From contig NZ_JAEQNA010000006.1 of NCBI RefSeq assembly GCF_016722895.1, positions 62,001-126,000 on the forward strand: DNA of 64,000 nt. Direction: 5' to 3'. Under the pieces are notes generated by a model, which saw only the letters and a list, made by a program, of their open reading frames with translations, was not told the DNA's origin and searched no databases. This document shows, piece after piece, positions 34,373 through 43,659 of this stretch (position 1 is its first letter; the number at the start of each line of letters is the position of its first letter). Origin of the DNA: Ramlibacter aurantiacus (GTDB lineage: Bacteria; Pseudomonadota; Gammaproteobacteria; Burkholderiales; Burkholderiaceae_C). A program made the translations under genes and the position numbers.

Positions 34373-35374
34373 ATGTCGACCCCGCCCGGCTTCCACGTGC
34401 AGCTTCGCCCGAGCGGCCACCGCTTCCAGGCGGCCGAGTCCCGCTCGGTCCTGCAGGCGGGGCTGGATGCGGGCTTCAGCCTGCCCTACAGCTGCCGCAC
34501 CGGCCATTGCCGCAGCTGCCGTGCCCGTGTGGTCAGCGGCCGCGTGGACCACGCCGCCACGCCCCTGAACTACCTCACCCCGGAGCAGCGAGACAAAGGC
34601 TACGCCCTGTTGTGCCAGGCCCGGCCGCTGAGCGACCTGGAGCTGCTGGTCGATGAGCTCACCCTGGAGCGGATCCAGCCGCGCGAGATGCCTTGCCGCG
34701 TGCGTCGCATCCGCCGGCTGGCGCCCGACGTGGCGGCCCTGGACCTGCGCCTGCCCATGAACGAGAACTTCCGGTTCGCGGCCGGCCAGTTCGTCGACGT
34801 GCTGCTGGCCGACGGCCGAACCCGCAGCTACTCGATGGCGACGGTCCCGAAGGCGCAGGGCGTGATCGATCTCGAGATCCACGTGCGCCATGTGCCGGGC
34901 GGGCTCTTCACCGACCGCGTGTTCGGCAGCCTGCGCGAAGGCGAGCTGCTGCGCTTGCGCGGGCCGCTCGGCAGCTTCCACCTGCGCGAGGACAGCGATC
35001 GGCCCATCGTCTTCCTGGCGAGCGGCACCGGCATTGCACCGATCCTTTCGATGATCGGCGACGCCGCGCTGCGGGCATCGAACCGGTCGATGCGGCTGTA
35101 CTGGGGCGGTCGGCGCGAGGCCGACCTGTACCTGCCCGCGCCGCCCGGCGTGCCCTTCGTGCCGGTCCTGTCGGAGCAGGAGGGGCCCGGGCGGACCGGT
35201 TTCGTCCACGCGGCCGTCATGCAGGACCTGCCCGACTTGTCGGGGCACGACGTCTATGCCTGCGGCGCCCCCGCCATGGTCGAGGCCGCGCGGCGCGACT
35301 TCATCGGACGCTGCGGCCTGCCCGAGCAGCAGTTCTTCGCCGATGCCTTCCTGACCCAGGCCGACCTCCCATGA
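34373..35374 (+). CDS. Oxygenase reductase: [2Fe-2S] ferredoxin plus FAD/NAD(P)H reductase
   Basis: The ATG at 34373 gives 333 residues. The N-terminal plant-type ferredoxin has cysteines 41, 46, 49 and 81 (SCRTGHCRSC and LLCQA). It is followed by the FAD motif RSYSMA, the loop GPLGSFHL, the nucleotide-binding block FLASGTGIAPILSM and a YACGAP motif. This class IB-type reductase passes electrons from NAD(P)H to an oxygenase. No oxygenase gene is in its own operon, yet three Rieske oxygenases in the window lack a reductase. It overlaps the next gene (ATGA). Confidence 0.87.
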   Translation: MSTPPGFHVQLRPSGHRFQAAESRSVLQAGLDAGFSLPYSCRTGHCRSCRARVVSGRVDHAATPLNYLTPEQRDKGYALLCQARPLSDLELLVDELTLERIQPREMPCRVRRIRRLAPDVAALDLRLPMNENFRFAAGQFVDVLLADGRTRSYSMATVPKAQGVIDLEIHVRHVPGGLFTDRVFGSLREGELLRLRGPLGSFHLREDSDRPIVFLASGTGIAPILSMIGDAALRASNRSMRLYWGGRREADLYLPAPPGVPFVPVLSEQEGPGRTGFVHAAVMQDLPDLSGHDVYACGAPAMVEAARRDFIGRCGLPEQQFFADAFLTQADLP

Positions 35375-35859
35375 GAATCACGCAAGCCCTGGCCCCGCAC
35401 GACAACTCGCGCTCGGTGGTGCGGCCCGAATACCTGTCGCACGGCACCGTGCCCAGCTACGAGCTGGCGGCCACGCGCCGCTTCTACGAGGAGTTCCTCG
35501 GGCTCGAATGCGTGCGCCATGGCCGCTCGTCGATGGCTGTGCGCTGCGGCATGCGCTTCCATGTCGTCTGCCTCGAGGTGGGCGAGCTGCTGCGGCCGGC
35601 CAGCGTGGACAACCACTGGGGCCTGGACGTGGACAGCGCCGAGCGGGTCGACGAAGTCTGGCGCGCGGCCCACGAGCTCAGGCACCGCTACGGCATCCGC
35701 ACCATCGGCGAGCTGACCACGCAACACGGCGTGTACTCGTTCTACCTGGAGGACCTGGACCACAACTGGTGGGAGGTGCAGTACTACGACGGCACCCAGC
35801 ACGACGACATGTTCGACTTCGGCGACCGCTTCAGCGGCTCGGATCTCCATGGCACCTAA
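35371..35859 (+). CDS. VOC family protein (glyoxalase/extradiol dioxygenase fold)
   Basis: A 162-residue protein starting at the ATG overlapping the previous stop. Beta-alpha-beta-beta-beta modules contain His24 (YLSHGTVPSYELA), His82 (VDNHWGLDVDS) and Glu135 (HNWWEVQYYDG), a plausible two-His/one-Glu metal triad as in small VOC dioxygenases and lyases. With only one paired module it would dimerise. Between a reductase and a FAH hydrolase, a ring-opening or epimerase role is plausible; I cannot choose. Confidence 0.78.
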   Translation: MRITQALAPHDNSRSVVRPEYLSHGTVPSYELAATRRFYEEFLGLECVRHGRSSMAVRCGMRFHVVCLEVGELLRPASVDNHWGLDVDSAERVDEVWRAAHELRHRYGIRTIGELTTQHGVYSFYLEDLDHNWWEVQYYDGTQHDDMFDFGDRFSGSDLHGT

Positions 35860-36724
35860 GCTGCTTCGCTACCACACGCCCGTCGGCCCGCGCGCCGGCT
35901 ACATGCTGGACGGCGCGTTGTTCGACCTGGAGGACGAGACCGGCCTATCCGACATCGTCCAGGCACTGGACCTCTGGGACGTTCTCAGGCCCGGCAGGCC
36001 GGTCGATGCGTCCCGTCTGGCCGCGCCCATCGCGACGCCGGGACAGGTGTACTGCGCCGGGGCCAACTACGTCGACCATCTTCAGGAGATGGCGCGGGCG
36101 CAGAACCTGGGTGATATGCAATCGATGAAGGAGCTGGGCGAGAAGCCCTGGCACTTCGTCAAGAGCGGGCGCAGCGCGATCGTGGGGCCTGACGACGTCG
36201 TGAAGCTGCCGGCCTGGAGCCAGTCGGTCGACTGGGAGGTGGAACTCGTCGCGGTGATCGGCCGCACGGCCCGCGACGTGACGGCGGCCGAGGCCCTCGA
36301 CCACGTGGCCGGCTACACCATCGCCAACGACCTGTCCGCGCGCGACGCGTCGCGCCGCCAAGGCAATCCGGTGGGGAGTCCCTTCCACTACGACTGGCTC
36401 AGCCACAAATGCTTCGACGGGGCCTGCCCGCTGGGCCCCTGGATCGTGTCCGCCGAGGAGGTGGGCGATCCGCAGGCGCTGGGCATCCGGCTGTGGGTCG
36501 GCGACGAGCTGATGCAGGACTCGCACACCAGCCAGATGGTGTTCAGCGTGGCCGAGCAGATCGAGATGCTCTCGTCCCGCGTGACGCTCCATCCCGGTGA
36601 CCTGGTGCTGACCGGCACGCCGGCCGGCGTCGGCATGCCGTGGCGGCGGTTCCTGCAACCCGGCGAACGGGTCCGGCTGTGGGTGGAGAAAGTCGGCGAG
36701 TTCCAACATGGAGTCACACGATGA
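35849..36724 (+). CDS. Fumarylacetoacetate hydrolase (FAH) family protein
   Basis: A 291-residue protein overlapping the VOC gene by 11 bases. Family blocks are VYCAGANYVDHLQEMARA, VDWEVELVAVIGRTARDV with the metal Glu, AGYTIANDLSARDASRR, and VLTGTPAGVGMPWRRFL. It would hydrolyse or decarboxylate a ring-fission product from the same pathway. It overlaps the following Bug gene (ATGA), so all four genes are tightly coupled. Confidence 0.85.
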   Translation: MAPKLLRYHTPVGPRAGYMLDGALFDLEDETGLSDIVQALDLWDVLRPGRPVDASRLAAPIATPGQVYCAGANYVDHLQEMARAQNLGDMQSMKELGEKPWHFVKSGRSAIVGPDDVVKLPAWSQSVDWEVELVAVIGRTARDVTAAEALDHVAGYTIANDLSARDASRRQGNPVGSPFHYDWLSHKCFDGACPLGPWIVSAEEVGDPQALGIRLWVGDELMQDSHTSQMVFSVAEQIEMLSSRVTLHPGDLVLTGTPAGVGMPWRRFLQPGERVRLWVEKVGEFQHGVTR

Positions 36725-37749
36725 CAGCAGACCCAAGCGAACGGACGAATGCATCCCACCGGCGCCGGGCCCTTGGCATGAGTCGGCGCACCCTGATGCT
36801 CGCGGGTGCGGCCCTGCCGGCGATGTCCTGGGTCAGGGCGCAGGGCGCAGGCTTTCCGGAGCGGCAGGTCCGCATCGTCTCGGCCTTCCCCGCGGGGCTG
36901 TCGCCGGATGCAGCCACCCGGCTGGTCGCCGAGCGCATGAGCCGGTCATGGTCGCAACCGGTGGTGATCGAGCCCCGGCCCGGTGCCAACGGATTCCTGG
37001 CAACGGGCGCCGTCATGGGCGCACCGGCCGATGGCCACACGCTGCTGCTGGCGTCGAACGCGCACTTCACCATCAACCCGGCCCTGATGTCCAAGCTGCC
37101 GTACGACCCCGAGCGCGACTTCGTGCCCGTGTCGCTCATCTACCGCGCACCGTTCTTCCTCTACGTGGGCGCGAACAGCCCCTACCAGAACGTGGGGCAG
37201 CTGGTCGCCGCCGCCGCCAAGTCGCCGGGGCGCATCAGCTACGCCAGTCCGTACGTCGGCAGCCCGCCGCACCTGGGATGCGCCGCGCTCGCGCACCTGA
37301 GCGGGACCGACATGATGGCCGTGCAATTCAAGGACTCGGGGCCGCTCATCGCATCGGTCGTGACCGGCGAAGTCGACTTCCTGCTGCTCACCAAGGGTTC
37401 GGCCGCCCCCATGGCGCGGGCAGGCCGCCTGCGCCTGCTCGCCGCGGCGACCGAGCGCCGCGTCGCGTCCGACCCCGAGGTGCCCACCGTGCGGGAGTCG
37501 GGTGGCCCGGCCGGCGTGGACGTGCAGTCCTGGGTCGGGTTGCTGGCCCGGCGTGACACGCCGCCCGAGTTGGTGCAGCGCCTGGCGGCGGAGATCGGCC
37601 GCGCCAGCGCCGATGCCACCGTGCGTGAGCGGTTGGCGGCGATGGGCGTGGACCCGGCCGCCGGCGAAACCGACCTGGCCGCGACCTTCAGGCGCGAGCT
37701 GGCCGCGAACGCGGCGCTGATCAAGCGCGTGGGCATACGCGCCGAATAA
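36721..37749 (+). CDS. Bug-family substrate-binding protein, Tat-like signal
   Basis: From the ATG at 36721 the protein has 342 residues. The N-terminal region carries a twin-arginine-like signal (GMSRRTLMLAGAALPAMSWV). The mature part is a Bug protein: FPERQVRIVSAFPAGLSPDA, VVIEPRPGANGFLATGAVM, a YDPERDFVPVSLI segment. It ends the reductase-VOC-FAH operon and probably binds its substrate acid. Confidence 0.86.
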   Translation: MTADPSERTNASHRRRALGMSRRTLMLAGAALPAMSWVRAQGAGFPERQVRIVSAFPAGLSPDAATRLVAERMSRSWSQPVVIEPRPGANGFLATGAVMGAPADGHTLLLASNAHFTINPALMSKLPYDPERDFVPVSLIYRAPFFLYVGANSPYQNVGQLVAAAAKSPGRISYASPYVGSPPHLGCAALAHLSGTDMMAVQFKDSGPLIASVVTGEVDFLLLTKGSAAPMARAGRLRLLAAATERRVASDPEVPTVRESGGPAGVDVQSWVGLLARRDTPPELVQRLAAEIGRASADATVRERLAAMGVDPAAGETDLAATFRRELAANAALIKRVGIRAE

Positions 37750-37765
37750 GCCTGGGACCGCACGC

Positions 37766-38245
37766 TCATCGATGGAAGCCCGCGCAGGCGCCTTGCGCTG
37801 CCGTGGCGTCACGCCCGAACGTGCCGGCCGGAGCCGGCACGTTGCGCTGCATCCACTTCGACTTCAGCACGCCCTGATCGATCTTCAGGAACAGATCCTT
37901 TTCATATCGGCTCGCGTACCCCATGTGCACGTATTCGATCTGCCGCCCCATCGGCACCCGCAGCGTGCCCGAGTACCACTCGGCGAACACGCGCCCATGT
38001 GAATGCGGGAACAGCACGCCCAGCGAAGCCAGCGAGCCGTCTTCCAGCAGCCCTTGTAGTGCGGTGAGATACAGCCGGTCCCCGGCGATCTCCCAGCGTC
38101 CCACATAGCCGCGCCACAGCGCCGTGCAGTCGGACTCGAAGCAGGGGCGCGCGCGGCCCGCTGAGAAGTAGCACTCCAGGGGCTCGGTGCACAGGGGCAG
38201 GTCCTGCCCCTTGTACACAAGTCTTTCGGTGATTTGTGCGGTCAT
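37766..38245 (-). CDS. Conserved hypothetical protein
   Basis: The ATG at 38245 gives 159 residues (MTAQITERLVYKGQDLPLCT); a longer form from 38296 is possible. I know similar sequences as a conserved uncharacterised family, with TALWRGYVGRWEIAGDRLYL, RVFAEWYSGTLRVPMG and VHMGYASRYEKDLFL, but no function. There is no signal peptide or membrane segment. It is convergent with the Bug gene. An inverted repeat at 37820-37841 lies in its 3' coding part. Confidence 0.7.
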   Translation of the reverse strand: MTAQITERLVYKGQDLPLCTEPLECYFSAGRARPCFESDCTALWRGYVGRWEIAGDRLYLTALQGLLEDGSLASLGVLFPHSHGRVFAEWYSGTLRVPMGRQIEYVHMGYASRYEKDLFLKIDQGVLKSKWMQRNVPAPAGTFGRDATAAQGACAGFHR

Positions 38246-38344
38246 GTCTCGGGTGGTTGGTGCGACATGACCTATTCCATCCGCCACAGGGCTCATGGCG
38301 TGAGCCCGCCAACCGAAGGCCCGCTCGCCGGACGCGCCGCCGGG

Positions 38345-39196
38345 TCAGCTGGCCTTGATCAGGCCATACCGCGCGTGGACCAACTGGAACAACCCGTACC
38401 CGATCAATCCCGCGGCGACCAGCCCCAGCAGCCAGACGCCATAAGCCTGCTCGTGCAGGCTGTCCAGGGCGCCACCCAAGCCTCGGGCCTTGCCAGGGTC
38501 GTAGGTCAGCGCCGCCCGGACCAGGAAGCCCCCGATCACGCCGAACACGATGCCGCGCGCGGCCATCCCGATCCGCCCGAAACGGACGACCCAGACCCGA
38601 GCCGTGGGGCTGAGCCGACCGAGGTCGAGCCTTCCAGGCAGGTCGGTGCGGTAAGCCCGGACGAGCTGGGCCACTCCGAAGGCCACGATCGCCAACCCCA
38701 CCCCCGCGATGATCCAGCGCCCCATGGGCTGCGCCATCGCCATCGCCGTCCAATCCTGCGGCCCGGAGTCGCCGCCGCCTCCGGCGCCCAGGCCCAGGGC
38801 CAGCCGGGTGGCTTGCAGCGCCAGCGCCGCATGGAGGACGCCGCTGATGGCGTAGGCCGCGCGGGTCACCATCCCCTTGCCGTCCGACCCGATGCCCTCG
38901 GGATCGAGCCCGGCTTGCACGAACCGCCAGATCGCGTAGCCCACCAGGCCCACGGCAACGATGCCGAGCAGCACCCGCCCGAACGGTTGCTGGAGCACGG
39001 CCTGCAGCGCGCCTTGGGAATCGGTCGTCTCCCCGCCCCGACCCAGCGCCGCCTCCAGCGCGAGGCTGCCGATGATCAGGTACACCACGCCCTTGGCCGC
39101 GAATCCCATGCGGGCCAAGCGCTGGATCCAGGGCGCGGCTTCACGCACGGCGCGCTTGGCCGAGGTCTGGACGTCGTCTGCTGAAAGGGTCGCCAT
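38345..39196 (-). CDS. DUF1206 domain-containing membrane protein
   Basis: From the ATG at 39196 the protein has 283 residues; the longer frame upstream is a shadow. Three tandem repeats, each with a pair of transmembrane helices, begin with RxGxxAKGxVY-like signatures (LARMGFAAKGVVYLIIGSLA, VTRAAYAISGVLHAALALQA, FGRIGMAARGIVFGVIGGFL). That is the DUF1206 arrangement. It is an inner-membrane protein of unknown function and is transcribed alone. Confidence 0.82.
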   Translation of the reverse strand: MATLSADDVQTSAKRAVREAAPWIQRLARMGFAAKGVVYLIIGSLALEAALGRGGETTDSQGALQAVLQQPFGRVLLGIVAVGLVGYAIWRFVQAGLDPEGIGSDGKGMVTRAAYAISGVLHAALALQATRLALGLGAGGGGDSGPQDWTAMAMAQPMGRWIIAGVGLAIVAFGVAQLVRAYRTDLPGRLDLGRLSPTARVWVVRFGRIGMAARGIVFGVIGGFLVRAALTYDPGKARGLGGALDSLHEQAYGVWLLGLVAAGLIGYGLFQLVHARYGLIKAS

Positions 39197-39407
39197 GGTC
39201 GTGCTCCGTGGGTGGATCAGCCGCCGCGTCGGCCGATGGGCGACGCCGTGAAGGGCCTGATAGCACGACTGTCCGGAGGCGGGCGTCCCGCGCGCGTCGG
39301 CGCACCTTGACGGATGCCGTAGGAAGCCAGGCGCAGCCATCCCGCCGAGACCACCTGTGCGGCGGGGTGACAATCCGCTTCCGGCAGCAGAGCAGGGGAG
39401 GTGGGAA

Positions 39408-40373
39408 TTGAGCGAGCTTGTGCGCCTGTACAGGTACAAGGAACTCCTGGGTGGCCGCCGGGCGGTTCCGGCGGGCGAATTGCAGTCGGCGCTGGAGATC
39501 TCGCGCGCCACCTTCAAGCGCGACATCGCCAAGCTGCGCGACCAGCTCAAGATGCCGATCCGCTTCGACAAGGAGCGCGGCGGGTACGTCATGGACATTG
39601 CGCACGCCGACAGCAGCGAACTGCCCGGCCTGTGGTTCAGCCCCCAGGAGATCCTGGCCCTGGTCACCATCCAGCAGCTCCTGGCCCAGCTCGAACCCGG
39701 CATCCTCGGCCCCAAGCTCAGGCCGCTGCAGGAGCGTTTGTCCGACCTGATGTCCCGTCACGGCCTCACCGCCGGCGACGTCGCCCGCCGCATCCGGCTG
39801 GTGCATGCCGGCAAGCGGCAACTGCATCCCGCCCACTTCGAAAGCGTCGCCGCCGGCACCCTGGGCCGCAAGCGCCTGCGGGTGCGGCACTTCAACCGGC
39901 AAACCGGTGAAACCCTGGATCGCGTCATCTCGCCGCAGCGGCTGGTCCATTACCGGGACAACTGGTACGTCGATGCCTGGTGCCACCTGCGCGAAGGGCT
40001 GCGCAGTTTCTCGGTGGATGCGCTCACCCAGGTGGACGTGATGGAGGAGGGCGCCCTGGAGATCGAGCCCGGCCGCCTGGACGAACACCTGGGCGGCGGG
40101 TACGGCATCTTCGGCGGCGCGGCGACTGCCGTGGCGCGATTGCGGTTCACGCCCGAGCGGGCGCGCTGGGTGCGGCGGGAACAATGGCACCCGAATCAGC
40201 AGGCGTGGGACGAGGCCGATGGCAGCTATGTGCTGGAGGTGCCGTATGCGGACGACCGGGAGATCCTGGGGGATATCCTGCGCTTCGGGGACGACGTGGA
40301 GGTGGTGGAGCCGCAGGGGTTGAGGGTGAAGGTGCGGCAGGCGTTGGTGGAGGCGGCGGGGCGGTACGTGTGA
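39408..40373 (+). CDS. HTH/WYL-domain transcriptional regulator
   Basis: I chose the TTG at 39408 because a strong ribosome-binding site (GGGGAGGTGGGAA) directly precedes it; this gives 321 residues starting [24 protein letters not shown] at 39357 would add 17 residues. The N-terminal helix-turn-helix ([20 protein letters not shown]) is followed by the WYL ligand-sensing domain ([20 protein letters not shown]) and a C-terminal WCX-like extension. Target unknown. Confidence 0.83.
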   Translation: MSELVRLYRYKELLGGRRAVPAGELQSALEISRATFKRDIAKLRDQLKMPIRFDKERGGYVMDIAHADSSELPGLWFSPQEILALVTIQQLLAQLEPGILGPKLRPLQERLSDLMSRHGLTAGDVARRIRLVHAGKRQLHPAHFESVAAGTLGRKRLRVRHFNRQTGETLDRVISPQRLVHYRDNWYVDAWCHLREGLRSFSVDALTQVDVMEEGALEIEPGRLDEHLGGGYGIFGGAATAVARLRFTPERARWVRREQWHPNQQAWDEADGSYVLEVPYADDREILGDILRFGDDVEVVEPQGLRVKVRQALVEAAGRYV

Positions 40374-40452
40374 ACGCCTTCGGTTGCGCTTGGAGCCACG
40401 CGGCCCGCGCCTCTTGATGAACCGCAGTGACCAAGCCGCTACAAACGCCCCT

Positions 40453-41163
40453 ATGCACACTTCCGCCCTCGTCCTCTTCTCCGGCGGCCAGGACTCCGCC
40501 ACCTGCCTCGCGTGGGCCCTCGACCGCTTCGGGCACGTCGAAACCATCGGCTTCGACTACGGCCAGCGCCATGCGGTCGAACTGGCCTGCCGCACGAGCT
40601 TCCTTCAGTCCCTGCGCCAGCGCTATCCCGCGTGGAGCGACAAGCTCGGGGACGACCACCTGCTGGACATGACCCTGCTCGGCCAGATCAGCGACACGGC
40701 GCTCACGCAGGCCAAGGCCATCGAGTTCGAGAAGAGCGGATTGCCCAACACCTTCGTTCCCGGGCGCAACCTGCTGTTTTTCACCTTCGCGGCCGCGCTG
40801 GCCTATCGCCGGGGCCTCTCGGTGCTGGTGGGCGGCATGTGCGAGACCGACTATTCCGGCTATCCGGATTGCCGTGACGACACGCTCAAGTCCCTGCAGG
40901 TCACCCTGGGCCTGGGCCTGGATGCGCGCATGGTGCTCGAGACGCCCCTCATGTGGCTCGACAAGGCCGCGACCTGGCGGCTGGCGGAGCAGCTCGGAGG
41001 GAAGGCGCTGGTCGACCTGATCGTCGAACAAACGCACACCTGCTATCTGGGTGACCGCAGCCGCCTTCATGCTTGGGGCTATGGCTGCGGCGAGTGCCCT
41101 GCGTGCGAACTGCGTCGCCTAGGGTTCGCGGCCTATGCCAAGCGGCCAGCGGACCCACGGTGA
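40453..41163 (+). CDS. queC: 7-cyano-7-deazaguanine synthase
   Basis: From the ATG at 40453 ([20 protein letters not shown]) the protein has 236 residues, the usual QueC size; an upstream ATG at 40384 adds unconserved sequence. The PP-loop SGGQDS is at residues 10-15. [16 protein letters not shown] and [15 protein letters not shown] are family blocks. The zinc site is a C-terminal cysteine set (C-x14-C-x2-C-x2-C, ending [12 protein letters not shown]). It converts carboxy-deazaguanine to preQ0 with ATP and ammonia in queuosine biosynthesis. No other que gene is nearby. Confidence 0.93.
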   Translation: MHTSALVLFSGGQDSATCLAWALDRFGHVETIGFDYGQRHAVELACRTSFLQSLRQRYPAWSDKLGDDHLLDMTLLGQISDTALTQAKAIEFEKSGLPNTFVPGRNLLFFTFAAALAYRRGLSVLVGGMCETDYSGYPDCRDDTLKSLQVTLGLGLDARMVLETPLMWLDKAATWRLAEQLGGKALVDLIVEQTHTCYLGDRSRLHAWGYGCGECPACELRRLGFAAYAKRPADPR

Positions 41164-41200
41164 CCGGTTGATTCGACGAAGCTGCTGAGGTTCGCAACGC

Positions 41201-42160
41201 TCATCTCGCAGGCGCCGTCTCCTTCACGAAGCGCGCCACCTCGGACCAGAGGTCCGCATCGCGGCCCACCCAGACATGACCCCCGGACGGGTAGATGACA
41301 AGCCGTGCGCCTGGCACGGCCGCTGCGATGTCCCGCGCGGTCGACGCGGTGCCGAAGCGGTCATCTTCCACTGAGATCACCAGGGTCGGCACGGCGATCC
41401 GCGCCAGGTCGACGCGTGCGGGATGGCCCGCCAGCTTCGCGTCGTTGAGCATGCCGCGGGTGCGCATCGAAACGGGCAGGATGTCCCGCAGGATGCGATC
41501 GACTCGCTGCTGCTCCTCGAGAGGTGCGGTTTGCACGAGCGATGGATCTGTTGCCAGCAGCGTTCGGATCATCTCGTCGCGCCGTGTCTTCAGTCCCAGC
41601 CAGAACAGCAGGTCGGAAGCGGCGATGCGGCGCACGACGAATTCCTGAAGCGGGCTCATCTCCACCGGATCGGCGCCGCGGATGTTCGCCGCCGGCACGA
41701 CCAGGATCAGCGCCGAGCAACGCTGCGGGTGGCGCAGGGCAAATTGCATGGCCGATAGCGCGCCGGCGGAACCGCCCGCCACGGGAACCTGATCGATTCC
41801 CAGCCGGTCCAGCAGTTCGGCGAACGCGTCAGCCTGTCGCTCGGACGATGGGTCGTCCGGAAAATCGCTTCGAAGGTAGCCGAACCGCGATGGCGCAATG
41901 ACGCGGTGACCTTGCCGAATGAACGCCTCTGTGAACGTCAGCCCCTGGTCGAAGCCACCGCCGGTGCCGTGGATCATCAACAGGACCGGCCCCTGGCCTG
42001 CCACGGCGTATTCGAGCCGGCCAGACGAAGTAGCGACCGCGTGGCTGCGTCCCGCGATGCGACGCTCCGCCTCACGCATGTCGCGGATGAAAGCGGCGCC
42101 AACGACGGCGCCCGTACCCACCAGCACGGCGAGCAGGAAGGTCGTGATGCCTCGCTTCAT
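41201..42160 (-). CDS. Membrane-anchored alpha/beta hydrolase
   Basis: The ATG at 42160 gives 319 residues starting MKRGITTFLLAVLVGTGAVV, an uncleaved signal anchor or signal peptide, so the enzyme acts outside the cytoplasm. Motifs are LMIHGTGGGFDQG, VAGGSAGALSAMQFALRHPQ with the nucleophile in GGSAG, ISVEDDRFGT and YPSGGHVWVGR. The substrate is unknown. It is convergent with queC and follows the helicase gene on the minus strand. Confidence 0.77.
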   Translation of the reverse strand: MKRGITTFLLAVLVGTGAVVGAAFIRDMREAERRIAGRSHAVATSSGRLEYAVAGQGPVLLMIHGTGGGFDQGLTFTEAFIRQGHRVIAPSRFGYLRSDFPDDPSSERQADAFAELLDRLGIDQVPVAGGSAGALSAMQFALRHPQRCSALILVVPAANIRGADPVEMSPLQEFVVRRIAASDLLFWLGLKTRRDEMIRTLLATDPSLVQTAPLEEQQRVDRILRDILPVSMRTRGMLNDAKLAGHPARVDLARIAVPTLVISVEDDRFGTASTARDIAAAVPGARLVIYPSGGHVWVGRDADLWSEVARFVKETAPAR

Positions 42161-42227
42161 GGATTCCGTCGCTGAGCCTGGTGAGCCGTGGGCCAACAGG
42201 TTGGCGCAGTGGCCAAGCTCTGCGTCG

Positions 42228-43484
42228 CTAGGGCTGGGCGAGGCCCAGCGCATTCGCCGCAGCCCGCAGCTTGTCTTTCTTGCTGGCCCGCTTCCCCTTG
42301 ATGCCGCCAGCGCCGCGCTCCCGGGGCGGCGCGGCTTCCGTCGGTTCGAAGCCGGCAACCTGCTCACGCGGCATCGGGACCTGGCTGCGTTTTTCGATCA
42401 GGCGCAGGTGTGCTTCGGTGGCGGCGCTGACCAGGCTCACGGCGACGCCGCTGGCGCCGGCACGGCCGGTGCGGCCGATGCGGTGAACGTAGTCGGAGGC
42501 CGAACGCGGGAGGTCGTAGTTGATCACCACGTCCAGGGCCGGAATGTCGATCCCGCGCGCGGCGAGGTCGGTCGCCACCAGCACGTTCCACCGCCGCTCC
42601 TTGAACCCGGCGAGCATCTCGGTGCGCTGGCCCTGGCTCATCTCGCCATGCAAGGGCACGGCGCGGACCCCGCGCAGGGCGAGCTTGCGCGCGACGTGCT
42701 CGGCGGCGTAGCGCGTGGCCACGAACACCAGCGCGCTGCGCCAATCCTCTTTTTGCAGCAGGTGGCGCAGCAGTTCGGTGCGGCGTGGCGCGTCGACCGC
42801 GATGGCCCGCTGGGCGATGGCCGGCAGGTCGAGCGGCTGCGGTGCGGCTTCCAGGCGAACCGGCTCGCGCAGGATGCCGTCGGCCAGTTCCTTCACCTGC
42901 GGGGGAAAGGTCGCGGAGAACAGCAGGTTCTGCCGCCGCGCGGGCAGGGCCGCCAGCACCCGTTCGCGTTCGGCGGCGAAGCCGAGATCGAGCATCCGGT
43001 CCGCTTCATCCAGCACCAGCGTCTCCAGCGCATCCAGCCGCACCGCGTTGCGCGCCAGCAAGTCCAGCAGCCGCCCCGGCGTGGCCACCAGCACGTCGGC
43101 ACCGCCGCGCAGCAGCAGCATCTGCGGGTTGACCGAACCACCGCCATAGACCACGGCCACCTTGAGGGCCAGCGAGGCCGACGCGCCGAGTCGCCGGAAC
43201 ACGTCGCCGACCTGCGCCGCCAATTCGCGGGTGGGAACCAGCACGAGCACGCGCACGCGCCGCCAGCCGCGGGGCGGCGCGCCGAGCAGGCGCTCGACCA
43301 GCGGTAGCGCGTACGCCGCCGTCTTTCCCGATCCGGTCGGTGCCAGCGCAAGCAGGTCGCGGCCCTGCAAGACGATCGGAATGGCCTGGATCTGAATGGC
43401 GGTGGGATGCGCATAACCTGCAGCGGCGCACGCGCGCTGCAGCGGTTCGGACAAGCCGGCCGATGCGAAGGTGGGAGCGGTCAT
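42228..43484 (-). CDS. DEAD-box RNA helicase (RhlE-like)
   Basis: From the ATG at 43484 (MTAPTFASAGLSEPLQRACA) the protein has 418 residues; upstream frame extension crosses the divergent dbpA leader. The helicase motifs are all present: Q-motif PTAIQIQAIP, LAPTGSGKTAAYALP, PTRELA, VATPGRLLDLL, DEADRMLD, SATFP, VATDLAARGIDIP and HRIGRTGRAG. The C-terminal tail is short and basic (GIKGKRASKKDKLR), as in RhlE. It remodels RNA in ribosome assembly or decay. Confidence 0.88.
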   Translation of the reverse strand: MTAPTFASAGLSEPLQRACAAAGYAHPTAIQIQAIPIVLQGRDLLALAPTGSGKTAAYALPLVERLLGAPPRGWRRVRVLVLVPTRELAAQVGDVFRRLGASASLALKVAVVYGGGSVNPQMLLLRGGADVLVATPGRLLDLLARNAVRLDALETLVLDEADRMLDLGFAAERERVLAALPARRQNLLFSATFPPQVKELADGILREPVRLEAAPQPLDLPAIAQRAIAVDAPRRTELLRHLLQKEDWRSALVFVATRYAAEHVARKLALRGVRAVPLHGEMSQGQRTEMLAGFKERRWNVLVATDLAARGIDIPALDVVINYDLPRSASDYVHRIGRTGRAGASGVAVSLVSAATEAHLRLIEKRSQVPMPREQVAGFEPTEAAPPRERGAGGIKGKRASKKDKLRAAANALGLAQP

Positions 43485-43659
43485 GGACTCATTGTCCGCT
43501 GCGGGTCGGGGCCACCGGGGCGCCACTCCTTCCAACTGGTCGTGGACCTGGCGGGCAGGAGCCACTGCGCCAATAGAATCGCAGGCCGCGGCGACGCACG
43601 CCCGCACTTGTTCCCCTTGAAGCCGGCGTTCCCCGAGAACCTGGAAAGCTGAGGCTGAT

